Numbered from the stretch's first letter, positions 1 to 7,971 are shown. The stretch: DNA of 15,058 bases from Gammaproteobacteria bacterium (GCA_009839585.1 VXPI01000303.1:1-15058), one strand, 5' to 3'. Notes: a model not told the origin generated them from the letters alone. Numbers and translations are program-made.

Positions 1-217
1 CCCCCAGCCTGATTAGCAGATTCCGGCCTTGCGTCTTGTGTCCTTCAATACGAACCGGCTTCCAGGCTCCCGGTTTACCCACCAGAACAGTCTGGTATTC
101 CCTGATCTGCTCACGAGGCCGGGTAAACGACTCTGCCTTGACCCAGCCTTTCAAACCATGATGACCAACAATTCGACCGATCACTATCGGACTGTCTGTC
201 GGATCAGCACTGCTCAC
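1..217 (-). CDS. rimM: 16S rRNA processing protein RimM, N-terminal part
   Basis: RimM binds the 30S subunit head through protein uS19 and helps mature the 3' domain of 16S rRNA. The visible part (about 72 residues) is the N-terminal RimM barrel; the recognisable core is IVIGRIVGHHGLKGWVK, followed by a TRP-rich stretch and the typical K-P-G-x-W strand. The rest lies outside the window. The first possible start after an in-frame TAG is a GTG at 217. AAAGG lies only one base before it, too close for a good Shine-Dalgarno, so a later GTG (codon 12) is possible. It follows rpsP on the same strand after 88 bases, the standard rpsP-rimM-trmD-rplS order, so co-transcription with rpsP is expected. 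Identity is confident, the start is not. Confidence 0.9.
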   Translation of the reverse strand, partial: MSSADPTDSPIVIGRIVGHHGLKGWVKAESFTRPREQIREYQTVLVGKPGAWKPVRIEGHKTQGRNLLIRLG

Positions 218-263
218 ACCTTTCTAACCGGCATCATGCTATTGTGTTGCACAGGCAAAAAGC

Positions 264-293
264 ATGGGTTGAATCTTGATGGGTTGAATCCTG
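264..293. repeat. Tandem repeat of a 15-bp unit, two copies
   Basis: Two adjacent 15-base copies, ATGGGTTGAATCTTG at 264-278 and ATGGGTTGAATCCTG at 279-293, differ at one base. They lie in the gap between the rpsP stop and the rimM start. No function is evident. They could be a polymerase-slippage duplication, or could affect the folding of the rpsP-rimM intercistronic RNA. Confidence 0.85.
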
Positions 294-305
294 TTCCTGC
301 TCCGA

Positions 306-572
306 TCAGGCACCAGACGCTTCTGCTGCCTTGGCACTCTTGTACAATTGATTAACCCGCTCACTCATTTGTGCACCCTTGGCGAGCCAGTAATCGATTC
401 TTTCCAGATTAAGCACCAATCTGGGGGCTGGATCGGAGTCTCGGGACATCGGATTGAAATGACCAACCCGCTCTATAAATTTCCCCTGGTTTGAACGATG
501 TTGATCTGCCACCTGAACCGTATAAAATGGGCGTTTTTTCGAGCCACCGCGGGATAAACGAATTTTTACCAT
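306..572 (-). CDS. rpsP: 30S ribosomal protein bS16
   Basis: Small-subunit ribosomal protein that binds 16S rRNA early in 30S assembly. The 88-residue product starts MVKIRLSRGGSKKRPFYTVQ and contains FIERVGHFNP and the R(I/V)DYWLAKGAQ(M/P)S segment, all typical of bS16 (82 residues in E. coli; the extra length is an Ala-rich C-terminal tail, SAKAAEASGA). The ATG at 572 is preceded by AGGA about nine bases upstream, which supports this start. An extended -10 promoter lies 44 bases upstream of the start, so this is the first gene of the rpsP-rimM operon. The E. coli neighbour ffh is not upstream here; a divergent lipoprotein gene is. Confidence 0.97.
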   Translation of the reverse strand: MVKIRLSRGGSKKRPFYTVQVADQHRSNQGKFIERVGHFNPMSRDSDPAPRLVLNLERIDYWLAKGAQMSERVNQLYKSAKAAEASGA

Positions 573-615
573 AAAGCTTTTTCCTAACTAATCGATTATC
601 GATACTAAACAGAAA

Positions 616-642
616 ATTATAGCATATATAGGTTGTTGATAA
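616..642 (-). promoter_or_regulatory. Extended -10 promoter of rpsP
   Basis: On the minus strand a perfect TATAAT (621-616) is preceded directly by TGC (624-622), giving the extended -10 motif TGnTATAAT. A weak -35-like TTATCA (642-637) is only 15 bases upstream. An extended -10 commonly compensates for a poor -35. Transcription would begin near 609 and leave a leader of about 37 bases, which contains the 10-bp palindrome TAATCGATTA (589-598). Confidence 0.7.
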
Positions 643-680
643 CGATAATAAACGGCAAAATCCTGCACATATCTTCTCCC

Positions 681-686
681 TTGACG
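681..686 (+). promoter_or_regulatory. Possible -35 element for the lipoprotein-xseA unit
   Basis: TTGACG matches the sigma-70 -35 consensus at five of six bases and lies just upstream of the plus-strand genes. The -10 at the right distance (around 703-709, AAATTG or AAAATT) is poor, so this is only a weak candidate. No better promoter is visible between 622 and 810. Confidence 0.25.
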
Positions 687-812
687 CTACATTACCATAA
701 TTAAAATTGAATCAGAACCATGTGCCTGAAGAGGCAAAGTGCAATAAGCACGAAGAAAACCATCCGCCCCTGTTCCAGGTCCGAGTGCAGATGCGCGATC
801 TATAGTCATGAG

Positions 813-1259
813 ATGGCGCAGATTTTGAATTTCAGCCCTATATCACTTGCCTGGACCTTGCCAATATTCATGCTTGTCCTGACCGCGTGCACGGCCCCCC
901 GGACCGATGATGCAGAATTGATCGACTCCGATCAGGAGACTGAAGTACCATCAACCCTGCTGTCTGAACCCGAAGAAACCCCTGCTCAAATTCCCGAGGT
1001 CCTGCAACGCGCAGAATTTGATCTGGGTCTGGCACTGGAAGTTGCTTCCGAATGGATGATTCGTGAGGACTCTATTTCCAGTCAACCAGTCAGTCTCTCC
1101 GAATTATTGCTGGCTGCCCAACAACAGTACGAGAATGACAACCCCTCTGAAGGTGAACGACTTGCACTTCTGGTTTCAGAATTTGCAAAACTTGCACTTG
1201 AACAACACATCATGAATCAGAAAAACCTACTCGATGGAAAAAACCTATACAGTCAGTGA
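813..1259 (+). CDS. Small predicted lipoprotein, function unknown
   Basis: I do not recognise a family. From the ATG at 813 the product has 148 residues. It starts MAQILNFSPIS, has a hydrophobic stretch (LAWTLPIFMLVL) and then a lipobox LTAC, with the lipidated Cys at residue 26. The mature protein is acidic with Asp/Glu/Pro-rich residues after the Cys and a helical C-terminal half (LALEVASEWM..., LLLAAQQQYE..., LALLVSEFAKLALEQ). The frame is open back to an ATG at 720, but that would add 31 residues before the signal peptide. Neither start has a clear Shine-Dalgarno, and the 813 start lacks the usual positive n-region, so the start is uncertain. Its last 26 bases overlap xseA in another frame, suggesting translational coupling. 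Outer-membrane anchoring is inferred from the lipobox only. Confidence 0.65.
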   Translation: MAQILNFSPISLAWTLPIFMLVLTACTAPRTDDAELIDSDQETEVPSTLLSEPEETPAQIPEVLQRAEFDLGLALEVASEWMIREDSISSQPVSLSELLLAAQQQYENDNPSEGERLALLVSEFAKLALEQHIMNQKNLLDGKNLYSQ

Positions 1260-2544
1260 GCTGATCCACGCTTTACGGAATACACTCGAGTCCGGTTTCC
1301 GGTCAATTCGAGTCGAAGGCGAACTGTCAACTGTCAAAATATCGGCCGCTGGTCACTATTACCTCTCCCTGAAAGAAGAAGACTGCCTGATTCGTTGCGC
1401 ATGGTTCAGGAACCGTAGAGGTGCCTATTCGATACACCCGGAAGAAGGCATGCAGGTTATCGTTGAAGGACAGATTTCGCTCTATCCACCTCGTGGTGAC
1501 CTGCAACTCATCATCCATGACATGCAGGTTTCCGGTGAAGGCGCACTCAGGCTGGCTTTTGAAAAACTCAAACGAAGACTTGATGCAGAAGGACTGTTTG
1601 ACCAAGACAGAAAACAACCGATACCTGAAATCCCCAAATCCATCGGCTTGATCACATCCCCGACCGGTGCGGTCCTGCATGACATGATGATTACCATCAA
1701 AAAGCGGTTTCCGGCACTTCGCGTCATCCTGTATCCAGTCGCCGTTCAGGGAGAACGGGCCCCAGGCGAGATTGTCCATATGATCGAGACTGCGGATAGA
1801 AGAAGTGAAGTCGACGTCATTGTTTTGGCGCGAGGAGGGGGTTCTGCAGAAGACCTTCAGGCATTCAACAACGAACAGGTCGCGCGGACAGTCTATAACT
1901 GCTCCATTCCGGTGATCAGTGCCGTCGGCCATCAGGTCGACTTCTCCATCACCGATTTTGTCGCTGATTTCTCGGCACCCACGCCAACCGGTGCCGCAGA
2001 ACAACTGACCGTCTGCGGCTCCAGATTACGTGAAAAAAACCACAACATCTCCATCAGGCTTTCGGATCTGGCTCGACGATATTTGGAGCAGAAACAACAG
2101 GCACTCGACTACCATACAGCGCGGCTGGTTCGTCCGGACCAAAGGCTTAAACTGTGGCAACAGCACCACCAGCATCTCACACGGCAATTGATTGCGGGGA
2201 TGCAAAGCGAAATTGATGTACGTCGATCTCAACTGAACTATTCCGTCTCGATGCTCAGAATCCACTTGCCCATGTCCGAGATTGGCCTGCTACGCCAAAA
2301 AACCGAATATTTCCAGAACACGCTGCAACAGGCGATTCTGAGGAAAGTTGCCGAAGCCGTCAGAAAGGTTGAGCAGCTCCATGGATCAATCAAGATACTG
2401 GGGCCTGATACAACTCTCGATCGTGGATATGCGATTGTATTCAATAAACAGGGAAAAGTCGTAACATCGCCAGCCCATATCAAGAAGGGCGAAGATCTTG
2501 ATCTCAAAGTCGCCAAGGGGCAGATTCGGGCAACCGCAAAATAA
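1234..2544 (+). CDS. xseA: Exodeoxyribonuclease VII large subunit
   Basis: Catalytic subunit of exonuclease VII, which degrades single-stranded DNA from both ends; it normally works with several copies of XseB, whose gene is not in this window. The 436-residue protein (456 in E. coli) has an N-terminal OB-fold for single-stranded DNA (residues about 5-100), the catalytic domain, and a coiled-coil region (about 265-385). Residues matching the known essential E. coli ones are present at a constant offset of five: D150, R200 (in ARGGGSAEDL), H233 and D236 (in SAVGHQVDFS). The motif is followed by APTPTGAAE. The usual Glu after His233 is Gln here. The start MEKTYTVSEL fits the family although it overlaps the upstream lipoprotein gene by 26 bases. 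The M23-like gene follows after 19 bases. Confidence 0.97.
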   Translation: MEKTYTVSELIHALRNTLESGFRSIRVEGELSTVKISAAGHYYLSLKEEDCLIRCAWFRNRRGAYSIHPEEGMQVIVEGQISLYPPRGDLQLIIHDMQVSGEGALRLAFEKLKRRLDAEGLFDQDRKQPIPEIPKSIGLITSPTGAVLHDMMITIKKRFPALRVILYPVAVQGERAPGEIVHMIETADRRSEVDVIVLARGGGSAEDLQAFNNEQVARTVYNCSIPVISAVGHQVDFSITDFVADFSAPTPTGAAEQLTVCGSRLREKNHNISIRLSDLARRYLEQKQQALDYHTARLVRPDQRLKLWQQHHQHLTRQLIAGMQSEIDVRRSQLNYSVSMLRIHLPMSEIGLLRQKTEYFQNTLQQAILRKVAEAVRKVEQLHGSIKILGPDTTLDRGYAIVFNKQGKVVTSPAHIKKGEDLDLKVAKGQIRATAK

Positions 2545-2563
2545 CCCGTATTCTGGTAATTCG

Positions 2564-3430
2564 ATGAATATGCCAACTTATCAAATAGGCAAGTTTATTA
2601 TCCCTGCCCTGCTCTTTCTGGTCAATGTCCAGGTTTGGGCCGACCTGCCCAAACCCCATAACTTTCCGGGAGGTATTTCACTGATCCCTGTTGGAGACCA
2701 TGCACATAAACCGCAAGTGTTTTTCGGGATTGACCCTGTATTGGTCATTCGGAAGGACGAGGAATGGACCGCAGTGGTTGGCGTACCCATGAACATGATT
2801 CCGGGGAAATACATGTTACGGGTTGAATATACCGAAGACTCGGCCCGACAACGATCCATGATGCCGTTCACCATTTATCCGCTTCACTCAAAATACAAGC
2901 AAAGATCATTTACACTGCCCGAGAAGTTCACGCCAGACCAGTTTATAGGCCTCGACAACCGGCAGTTAAGAGGGATGTTTGACACACATGTTCCTGAATT
3001 CGAGCCGACCACTCCTGTTTTCAATTTTCAGCATGTGATCAAAAAGGGCAGTTTTCTGCCCTTTGGGAGAATACTTTCACAAAACGGCAATCAGGACATG
3101 AGACTTGAAGATCACCCCAAAATCACCTATCTGGCCTCTGGCGGCACCATTGCATATGCTCCGGGGAATGGAATAGTTGAAAACATTGTGGATCGGGGTG
3201 CTGCTGATCAGAAAATCGTAATCCGCCACTCGGACCACTTCCGGTCAATCCTGAATTTCGTGAATAATTCGCCACTTGAAGTTGGAGATCAGGTTGAAGC
3301 TGGCGAGCCAGTCGGTACTGCTTCCCTGATTGAATCAATCGGAACTGGGCGCATTGACTGGTACTTGATGCTAAACGGTACCGAGATTGACCCGCTACTC
3401 CTGATTGAGCATGCTTCGGAACAAGAGTAA
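2564..3430 (+). CDS. Exported M23 (LytM-like) protein with degenerate zinc site
   Basis: Related to periplasmic M23 endopeptidases that cleave peptidoglycan cross-links, but probably not an active peptidase. From the ATG at 2564 it has 288 residues. A signal peptide (residues 1-26) ends at VWA. Residues about 35-108 (GGISLIPVGD..., VVGVPMNMIPGKY) resemble the M23 N-terminal domain, and about 160-282 the M23 domain. Compared with the family consensus HxxxD then HLHW-x4-LNG-x3-DP, this protein has HPKIT and RIDW-x3-MLNGTEIDP. So His184 is kept, but Asp is Thr188 and the two His of HxH are Arg263 and Asp265. The fold-defining strands (GTIAYAPGNGIV, VGDQVEAGEPVG) are well kept, so the frame is under selection. 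It could bind or regulate another peptidase, as EnvC does. It lies 19 bases after xseA and converges on der. Confidence 0.85.
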   Translation: MNMPTYQIGKFIIPALLFLVNVQVWADLPKPHNFPGGISLIPVGDHAHKPQVFFGIDPVLVIRKDEEWTAVVGVPMNMIPGKYMLRVEYTEDSARQRSMMPFTIYPLHSKYKQRSFTLPEKFTPDQFIGLDNRQLRGMFDTHVPEFEPTTPVFNFQHVIKKGSFLPFGRILSQNGNQDMRLEDHPKITYLASGGTIAYAPGNGIVENIVDRGAADQKIVIRHSDHFRSILNFVNNSPLEVGDQVEAGEPVGTASLIESIGTGRIDWYLMLNGTEIDPLLLIEHASEQE

Positions 3431-3437
3431 CTCCGGG

Positions 3438-4796
3438 CTACTGGCCGCGACGATGCAAACCTCTCTTTGAGGACCGTTTCCCCCGAAAGGGATTCTCCCC
3501 AACACGAAACTTAATCCTGAAGGAAGTTCCCCGCAATCGAAATGCTCTGGCCAGAAACCTGGACAGATAGCGACGATAGGATTCAGGCAGCTTATCAACC
3601 TGATTACCATGTATCACAATTTGCGGCGGGTTACTCCCAGCCTGATGTGCGTATTTCAGTTTAATCGGGCGATTGCGATGAGCCGGGGGAGGTGTGCTGG
3701 ATATGGCGTCATTCAAGGCCTGGTTCAAGTTCGAAGTCGAGATTTTTATGAAAGCCGACTCGCGGGCACGCAAGGCTGCTGGCATCAATTGGTCGATATG
3801 GGTTCCAAACAACGCTGAAATCTCAAGGTGTTCGTAGTCTGGGAGGAACGACAGCCTCTCACGAACTTCCTGCACGATATCCCTTTTCCACTGTTTGCTC
3901 AACCCATCCCATTTATTCAACACCACAACCAGGGAACGTCCCAGTTCGTTTATCATCCCGGCGATATTCACATCCTGGACTTGAACCCCTCGACTTGCAT
4001 CCATTACCAATAACACGGCTTGGCTGATTTCGATCGCCTGCAAGGTCTTGACCACAGAAAACTTTTCAATTCGCTCCTGTACCCGGGACTTCTTTCGAAT
4101 ACCTGCTGTATCGATCAATTCATATTCCTTTCCATCAACAGTGATTGAGGTACGAACACAATCACGAGTAGTACCGGCATTTCCGCTTACGATAGAACGC
4201 TTTTCTCCAGCCAGTTGATTCAAAATGGTCGACTTGCCAACATTCGGGCGGCCGACAATCGCGATGCCGGGAGGTCTATTGGATTCGTCATGATCGCCCT
4301 CGCCAAGTATATTTTCCGTTTGCAGCAATTCAAGGAGTCTGGGAATACCGTTGCCACGACGGGCCGAGATGGATACAGGCTTGCCAAGTCCCAACTCTTC
4401 AAAGTCGGAACCGGCGAGATGAAGGTCCAGACCTTCTGTCTTGTTGACAACAAGCGTTACCGAAGCCCCTGAAGTACGGAGCATTTGAGCGATCTCCCGA
4501 TCTGGCATCAAAACCCCATCTCGACCATCGACCACGAACAAAACAGCATCGGCTTCAATCAGCAGGAGTTCAACCTGAGCTTGAATATCAGACGCATACT
4601 CCTCCTCGCCTTGAGCAATACCCCCGGAATCCACCACCAGAAAAGAACACTCGGCAAGTCGACAATACCCATATTGCCGGTCACGGGTAACTCCCGGCTG
4701 ATCATCGACCAGAGCGTTTTGTGTGCGTGTCAGACGATTGAAGAGAGTCGATTTACCAACATTAGCTCGGCCCACTAATGCAACAACCGGAAGCAT
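3438..4796 (-). CDS. der: Ribosome-assembly GTPase Der (EngA)
   Basis: Essential GTPase with two tandem G domains and a C-terminal KH-like domain, needed for 50S subunit maturation. First G domain: GRANVGKS (residues 9-16), DSGG (56-59), NKTE (118-121). Second: GRPNVGKS (182-189), DTAG (229-232), NKWD (294-297). The remaining ~110 residues form the KH-like domain and end in a basic tail. Length 452 residues (490 in E. coli). The first-domain NKxD reads NKTE, a conservative change I also recall from some other Der proteins. The ATG at 4796 is well placed behind GGAGG at 4810-4806. It is the last gene of the ndk-to-der block, 30 bases after bamB, and its stop codon is 7 bases from that of the convergent M23-like gene. 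Confidence 0.97.
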   Translation of the reverse strand: MLPVVALVGRANVGKSTLFNRLTRTQNALVDDQPGVTRDRQYGYCRLAECSFLVVDSGGIAQGEEEYASDIQAQVELLLIEADAVLFVVDGRDGVLMPDREIAQMLRTSGASVTLVVNKTEGLDLHLAGSDFEELGLGKPVSISARRGNGIPRLLELLQTENILGEGDHDESNRPPGIAIVGRPNVGKSTILNQLAGEKRSIVSGNAGTTRDCVRTSITVDGKEYELIDTAGIRKKSRVQERIEKFSVVKTLQAIEISQAVLLVMDASRGVQVQDVNIAGMINELGRSLVVVLNKWDGLSKQWKRDIVQEVRERLSFLPDYEHLEISALFGTHIDQLMPAALRARESAFIKISTSNLNQALNDAISSTPPPAHRNRPIKLKYAHQAGSNPPQIVIHGNQVDKLPESYRRYLSRFLARAFRLRGTSFRIKFRVGENPFRGKRSSKRGLHRRGQ

Positions 4797-4805
4797 AAAC
4801 CCTGA

Positions 4806-4810
4806 CCTCC
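4806..4810 (-). promoter_or_regulatory. Strong ribosome binding site of der
   Basis: GGAGG on the minus strand, nine bases before the der ATG at 4796. It is the clearest Shine-Dalgarno in the block and fits separate ribosome loading after the 30-base gap from bamB. Confidence 0.75.
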
Positions 4811-4826
4811 ACCTAATTGAGTTCGA

Positions 4827-6005
4827 TCAATTCTGGATGTCAATCAGTGCCAGTTCGTTTTGTGATGTGTACACTGCTGCCGATTGACCATTTTCCACGA
4901 TTGCAAGGACCGCACCGGAAAATAATTCCTGAGTATCAATCAGCTGGCCCGATAGGGGATCAAGGCTGTGTAAGCGGCCTTTTGAATCGCCGATGACAAC
5001 ACGGCCATCGAGAACTACCGGGGGGCTTATGCCGTGCCCACGAAACATCTCCTGTTTCCAGGCAATATTGCCGGTTTCAATATCCAAGGCAGCCAGTTCC
5101 CCCAAACCGGAAACCACATACAAGTTCTTTTCACCCAAAGCCATGGGCAGTCTTGTGGAATATTGGGTTTGCCAGATTGTTTCAGTGGAATTCAGGTTTA
5201 TGGACTTCACATATCCGTGAAAGGCCGCTGCATAGGCGATGGTTCCACTCAAGACTGGCGGTGAATCGACATCATTGATTCTTTCAATGTCATTGCGGCC
5301 ACCGGCAATACCAATATCGACTTCCCAGCCAAGTCGGCCGGTTATCGAGTTGCCAACCAGCAACTTGCCATTTCCCAGGCCGACTAGCATGATATCCTGT
5401 TCCAGTACTGGCTGGGAATCGCCCTGCATCGTCAGTCCGGGGCGCTCAGTTTCAAGAATCCAGCGCTGTTCACCGTCATCTGGATCAAGACCGATGATAC
5501 GCCCGTCTGAGGTTCTGATCACTACGGCTTCTCCGGATACTGCGGGAATTGCCGAAATCTGGTATTTGACGGCACTGGACCATACGACCTCGCCAGTATC
5601 GACATTCAATGCCGTAACCTCTCCATTCACATGTCCGACTACCGCAATGTTGCCACCGACTCCAACCGCAAAACTGATCGGTGCATCAAGGCCGGCAGTC
5701 CATTCAGCCTGACCTGATACCGAATCGATTTTCCGGACATTTCCGGAAGGACTTGCCGCAACCACGACATCACTGGTAAATGCGGGTGTCAATTGGGCAT
5801 ATCGACTTATAGAATCTCCGGGGAGGCTTCGCTGCCAGAGGATATTTATTTCGTCGACACCGGCATCCGGTGAGAGTTCAACAGATTTGACCGGTTCCTG
5901 AAATCGTCCCCACACTGTCGGTTTGGGGGCTTTATCGGACGCACATGCTGATAGCAAAAATACCGCACAAAGCAAGGCAGCAACTGTTTTTTTCTGCTGA
6001 TTCAT
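4827..6005 (-). CDS. bamB: Outer-membrane assembly lipoprotein BamB
   Basis: Lipoprotein of the BAM complex, which folds beta-barrel proteins into the outer membrane; BamB binds BamA. The 392-residue protein has a signal peptide with a basic n-region (NQQKK), hydrophobic core and lipobox LSAC (Cys21). The +2 residue is Ala, which favours outer-membrane sorting. The mature part consists of repeated beta-propeller blades of the PQQ/quinoprotein type, seen as recurring A-x-D/N-x-x-T/S-G-x-x-x-W patterns (for example ALNVDTGEVVW, ALDIETGNIAW, SLDPLSGQL). Length equals that of E. coli BamB (392). Its ATG overlaps the end of yfgM by four bases (ATGA), so translation is coupled. Order yfgM-bamB-der is as in E. 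coli. Confidence 0.96.
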   Translation of the reverse strand: MNQQKKTVAALLCAVFLLSACASDKAPKPTVWGRFQEPVKSVELSPDAGVDEINILWQRSLPGDSISRYAQLTPAFTSDVVVAASPSGNVRKIDSVSGQAEWTAGLDAPISFAVGVGGNIAVVGHVNGEVTALNVDTGEVVWSSAVKYQISAIPAVSGEAVVIRTSDGRIIGLDPDDGEQRWILETERPGLTMQGDSQPVLEQDIMLVGLGNGKLLVGNSITGRLGWEVDIGIAGGRNDIERINDVDSPPVLSGTIAYAAAFHGYVKSINLNSTETIWQTQYSTRLPMALGEKNLYVVSGLGELAALDIETGNIAWKQEMFRGHGISPPVVLDGRVVIGDSKGRLHSLDPLSGQLIDTQELFSGAVLAIVENGQSAAVYTSQNELALIDIQN

Positions 6006-6655
6006 AGATTATCGAGTTTGGCTCGTACGAATTCCTGTCGATTGAAGTAATCATTTTCGGCATCCAGACTAGCCTGATAGGCTTCTCTGGCTAACTCCAT
6101 GTCTGCATTCTGGTTGCGAAGTGCATAGGCATCGCCCAGTAATTCCTGATAGCGTGATTGAAACACATCCTTGTCTACTCCAGCAACCAGGCCCAAAACC
6201 TCATCATATTCTCCCACTGACAACATGACTGCGGACAAGCGCAATCTGGCGATGTGGGTGATTTGCTCATCGTTTGACTGCTCAACAGCCCAGCGGAGTT
6301 CAGTCGCAGCCTCAGTAATCCTGTTTTCCTCAATCAACAGCCTGGCCATCAACATGGCCGCTAACTGGGAATAAGCCAAAGAAGAATGTTCATTCTTCAG
6401 CATCTCTAGATCCTCCCTTGCGGAATCCGCATCCTCACTGTTCAGGACCTGCTCATACAACAGGGAGGCTGACTCCGAATTCTGCGCCTGATAGTGCTGC
6501 CAATAGTTGAAACCGCCAATACTGGCAAACCCCAAGGCAACCGCAATCACGACAGGCTTGCCCCATTCATGCCACAATACCTTTGCCCGGGCAAGGTCAT
6601 CGCCATCGGCCAGCTTCAGTTCTTCAACTCTTGATATGGATTTTTTCTTGTTCAA
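6002..6655 (-). CDS. yfgM: YfgM-type SecYEG-associated membrane protein
   Basis: Inner-membrane protein with a periplasmic TPR-like domain; in E. coli YfgM sits at the SecYEG translocon with the chaperone PpiD. The 217-residue product has a short charged cytoplasmic N-terminus, one membrane helix (about residues 33-52, KPVVIAVALGFASIGGFNYW) and helical repeats after it (SLLYEQVLN, AYSQLAAMLMARLLIEE, LLGDAYALRN). E. coli YfgM has 206 residues with the same layout. The start is TTG at 6655: the frame has a TGA seven codons or fewer upstream and no ATG or GTG before the membrane helix. No clear Shine-Dalgarno is seen. It follows hisS by seven bases and overlaps bamB by four, so it is inside a tightly packed operon. 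Confidence 0.9.
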   Translation of the reverse strand: MNKKKSISRVEELKLADGDDLARAKVLWHEWGKPVVIAVALGFASIGGFNYWQHYQAQNSESASLLYEQVLNSEDADSAREDLEMLKNEHSSLAYSQLAAMLMARLLIEENRITEAATELRWAVEQSNDEQITHIARLRLSAVMLSVGEYDEVLGLVAGVDKDVFQSRYQELLGDAYALRNQNADMELAREAYQASLDAENDYFNRQEFVRAKLDNL

Positions 6656-6662
6656 TGTAATG

Positions 6663-7922
6663 TCACATCAGGGTTTTCACACATTGTTCTACGACCTCTT
6701 CAACAGGCACATTGGAGTGTGGTTTGTTCTCTCGAAGGTGTTTCAACTGGATCACACCTGATTCGGCCTCATCCTGCCCGCGAATCAAGGCCAGTGCAGC
6801 ACCCGATTGATCCGCTTTTTTTAATTGATTTCCAAGTTTTCCCTCTCCGCAATGCTCGATAACATTCAGACCCTTGTCTCGAAGTTTTTCAGCAATCCGG
6901 ATTGTGACTTCGGAGCTGTCTGTCAGATCAATCATGTAGGCATGAACCGGTTGCGCTTCAACTTTTTCACTCTGGAGCATGGCTAGCTCTATCAGTCGCT
7001 CCAGGCCCATTGCGAAACCGACCGCCGGGGTATCTTTTCCTCCCCTGTTTGTAATGAGTTTATCATATCTACCGCCCGCACAGACGGCAGATTGTGCCCC
7101 AAGCCGATCCGTTATCCACTCAAATACCGTGCCGCTATAGTAGTCCAGTCCTCGAACCAGCCTCGGATTGATCCGATAAGAAATTCCTGACTGTGCAAGT
7201 GAATTGCACAATGATTCAAAATGCTCTTGTTCATTGGCTTCCATGAAATCCTGAAGTACCGGTGCATCCTTGAGGATTGCCTGGATCTGCGGATTTTTGC
7301 TGTCAAGTATCCGGAGGGGATTGGTGTGCAGTCTTCTCAGGCTAACTTCATCGAGACTATCGGTATTTTCAGTCAGGAAGCCAGTCAGTGCCTGACGATA
7401 AGCCGTTCTCGATCTCTCTGAACCGAGTGTATTGATTTCAAGAATTATTCCCTGTATGCCCAGTTCTTTCCATATTCGCTCGCCAATCCTGATAATTTCA
7501 CCATCAATATCCGGACCCGGCCAGCCAAGAGCCTCAACACCAAACTGGTGAAATTGACGGTATCGACCACGTTGTGGGCGTTCGCGCCGAAACATTGGCC
7601 CCATATACCATAACCGGATCTGGCGATTGTGTATCAAGCCATGCTGAATACAGGCACGGACCGTGCTGGCAGTCGACTCTGGACGTAGAGTTAGACTTTC
7701 TTCACCGGCATCCACGAAGGTGTACATTTCCTTCTCGACAATATCGGTCTGATCACCTATGGATTGGGTGAATAGAGCGGTCTTCTCAACCACCGGAGTA
7801 CGTATTTCCTGATATCCGTATTTTTCAGAGACTTCACGCAAAACGGCTTCTACCCGATGCCATACTGCTGTCTGATCAGGGAGCAGATCATTCATGCCAC
7901 GAACAGACTGTATGTTCCTCAT
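6663..7922 (-). CDS. hisS: Histidyl-tRNA synthetase
   Basis: Class II aminoacyl-tRNA synthetase that charges tRNA-His. From the ATG at 7922 it has 419 residues (424 in E. coli) and starts MRNIQSVRGMNDLLP, matching the family N-terminus. Visible motifs: LRPESTA (80-86), motif 2 FRRERPQRGRYRQFHQ (111-126), the His-specific LVRGLDYY (255-262) and GGRYD (283-287), and motif 3 GFAMGLERL (302-310), then the anticodon-binding domain. The frame is open for 22 more codons to a TTG at 7988, but that addition has no family match. No strong Shine-Dalgarno precedes 7922. Upstream is rlmN, not ispG as in E. coli; downstream yfgM follows at seven bases. Confidence 0.97.
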   Translation of the reverse strand: MRNIQSVRGMNDLLPDQTAVWHRVEAVLREVSEKYGYQEIRTPVVEKTALFTQSIGDQTDIVEKEMYTFVDAGEESLTLRPESTASTVRACIQHGLIHNRQIRLWYMGPMFRRERPQRGRYRQFHQFGVEALGWPGPDIDGEIIRIGERIWKELGIQGIILEINTLGSERSRTAYRQALTGFLTENTDSLDEVSLRRLHTNPLRILDSKNPQIQAILKDAPVLQDFMEANEQEHFESLCNSLAQSGISYRINPRLVRGLDYYSGTVFEWITDRLGAQSAVCAGGRYDKLITNRGGKDTPAVGFAMGLERLIELAMLQSEKVEAQPVHAYMIDLTDSSEVTIRIAEKLRDKGLNVIEHCGEGKLGNQLKKADQSGAALALIRGQDEAESGVIQLKHLRENKPHSNVPVEEVVEQCVKTLM

Positions 7923-7971
7923 TGCGCTAATATCTGTCTTGCAGTTGTTTTTTGGAGGATCAGGTTCGATT

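Noticed and set aside
1327..2004. Open frame of 225 codons on the minus strand
   Set aside because: It lies wholly antisense to the catalytic half of xseA, has no family features, and its composition follows from xseA codon use.
5239..5712. Open frame of 157 codons on the plus strand
   Set aside because: Antisense to bamB; Pro/Ser/Thr-rich low-quality translation typical of a shadow frame.
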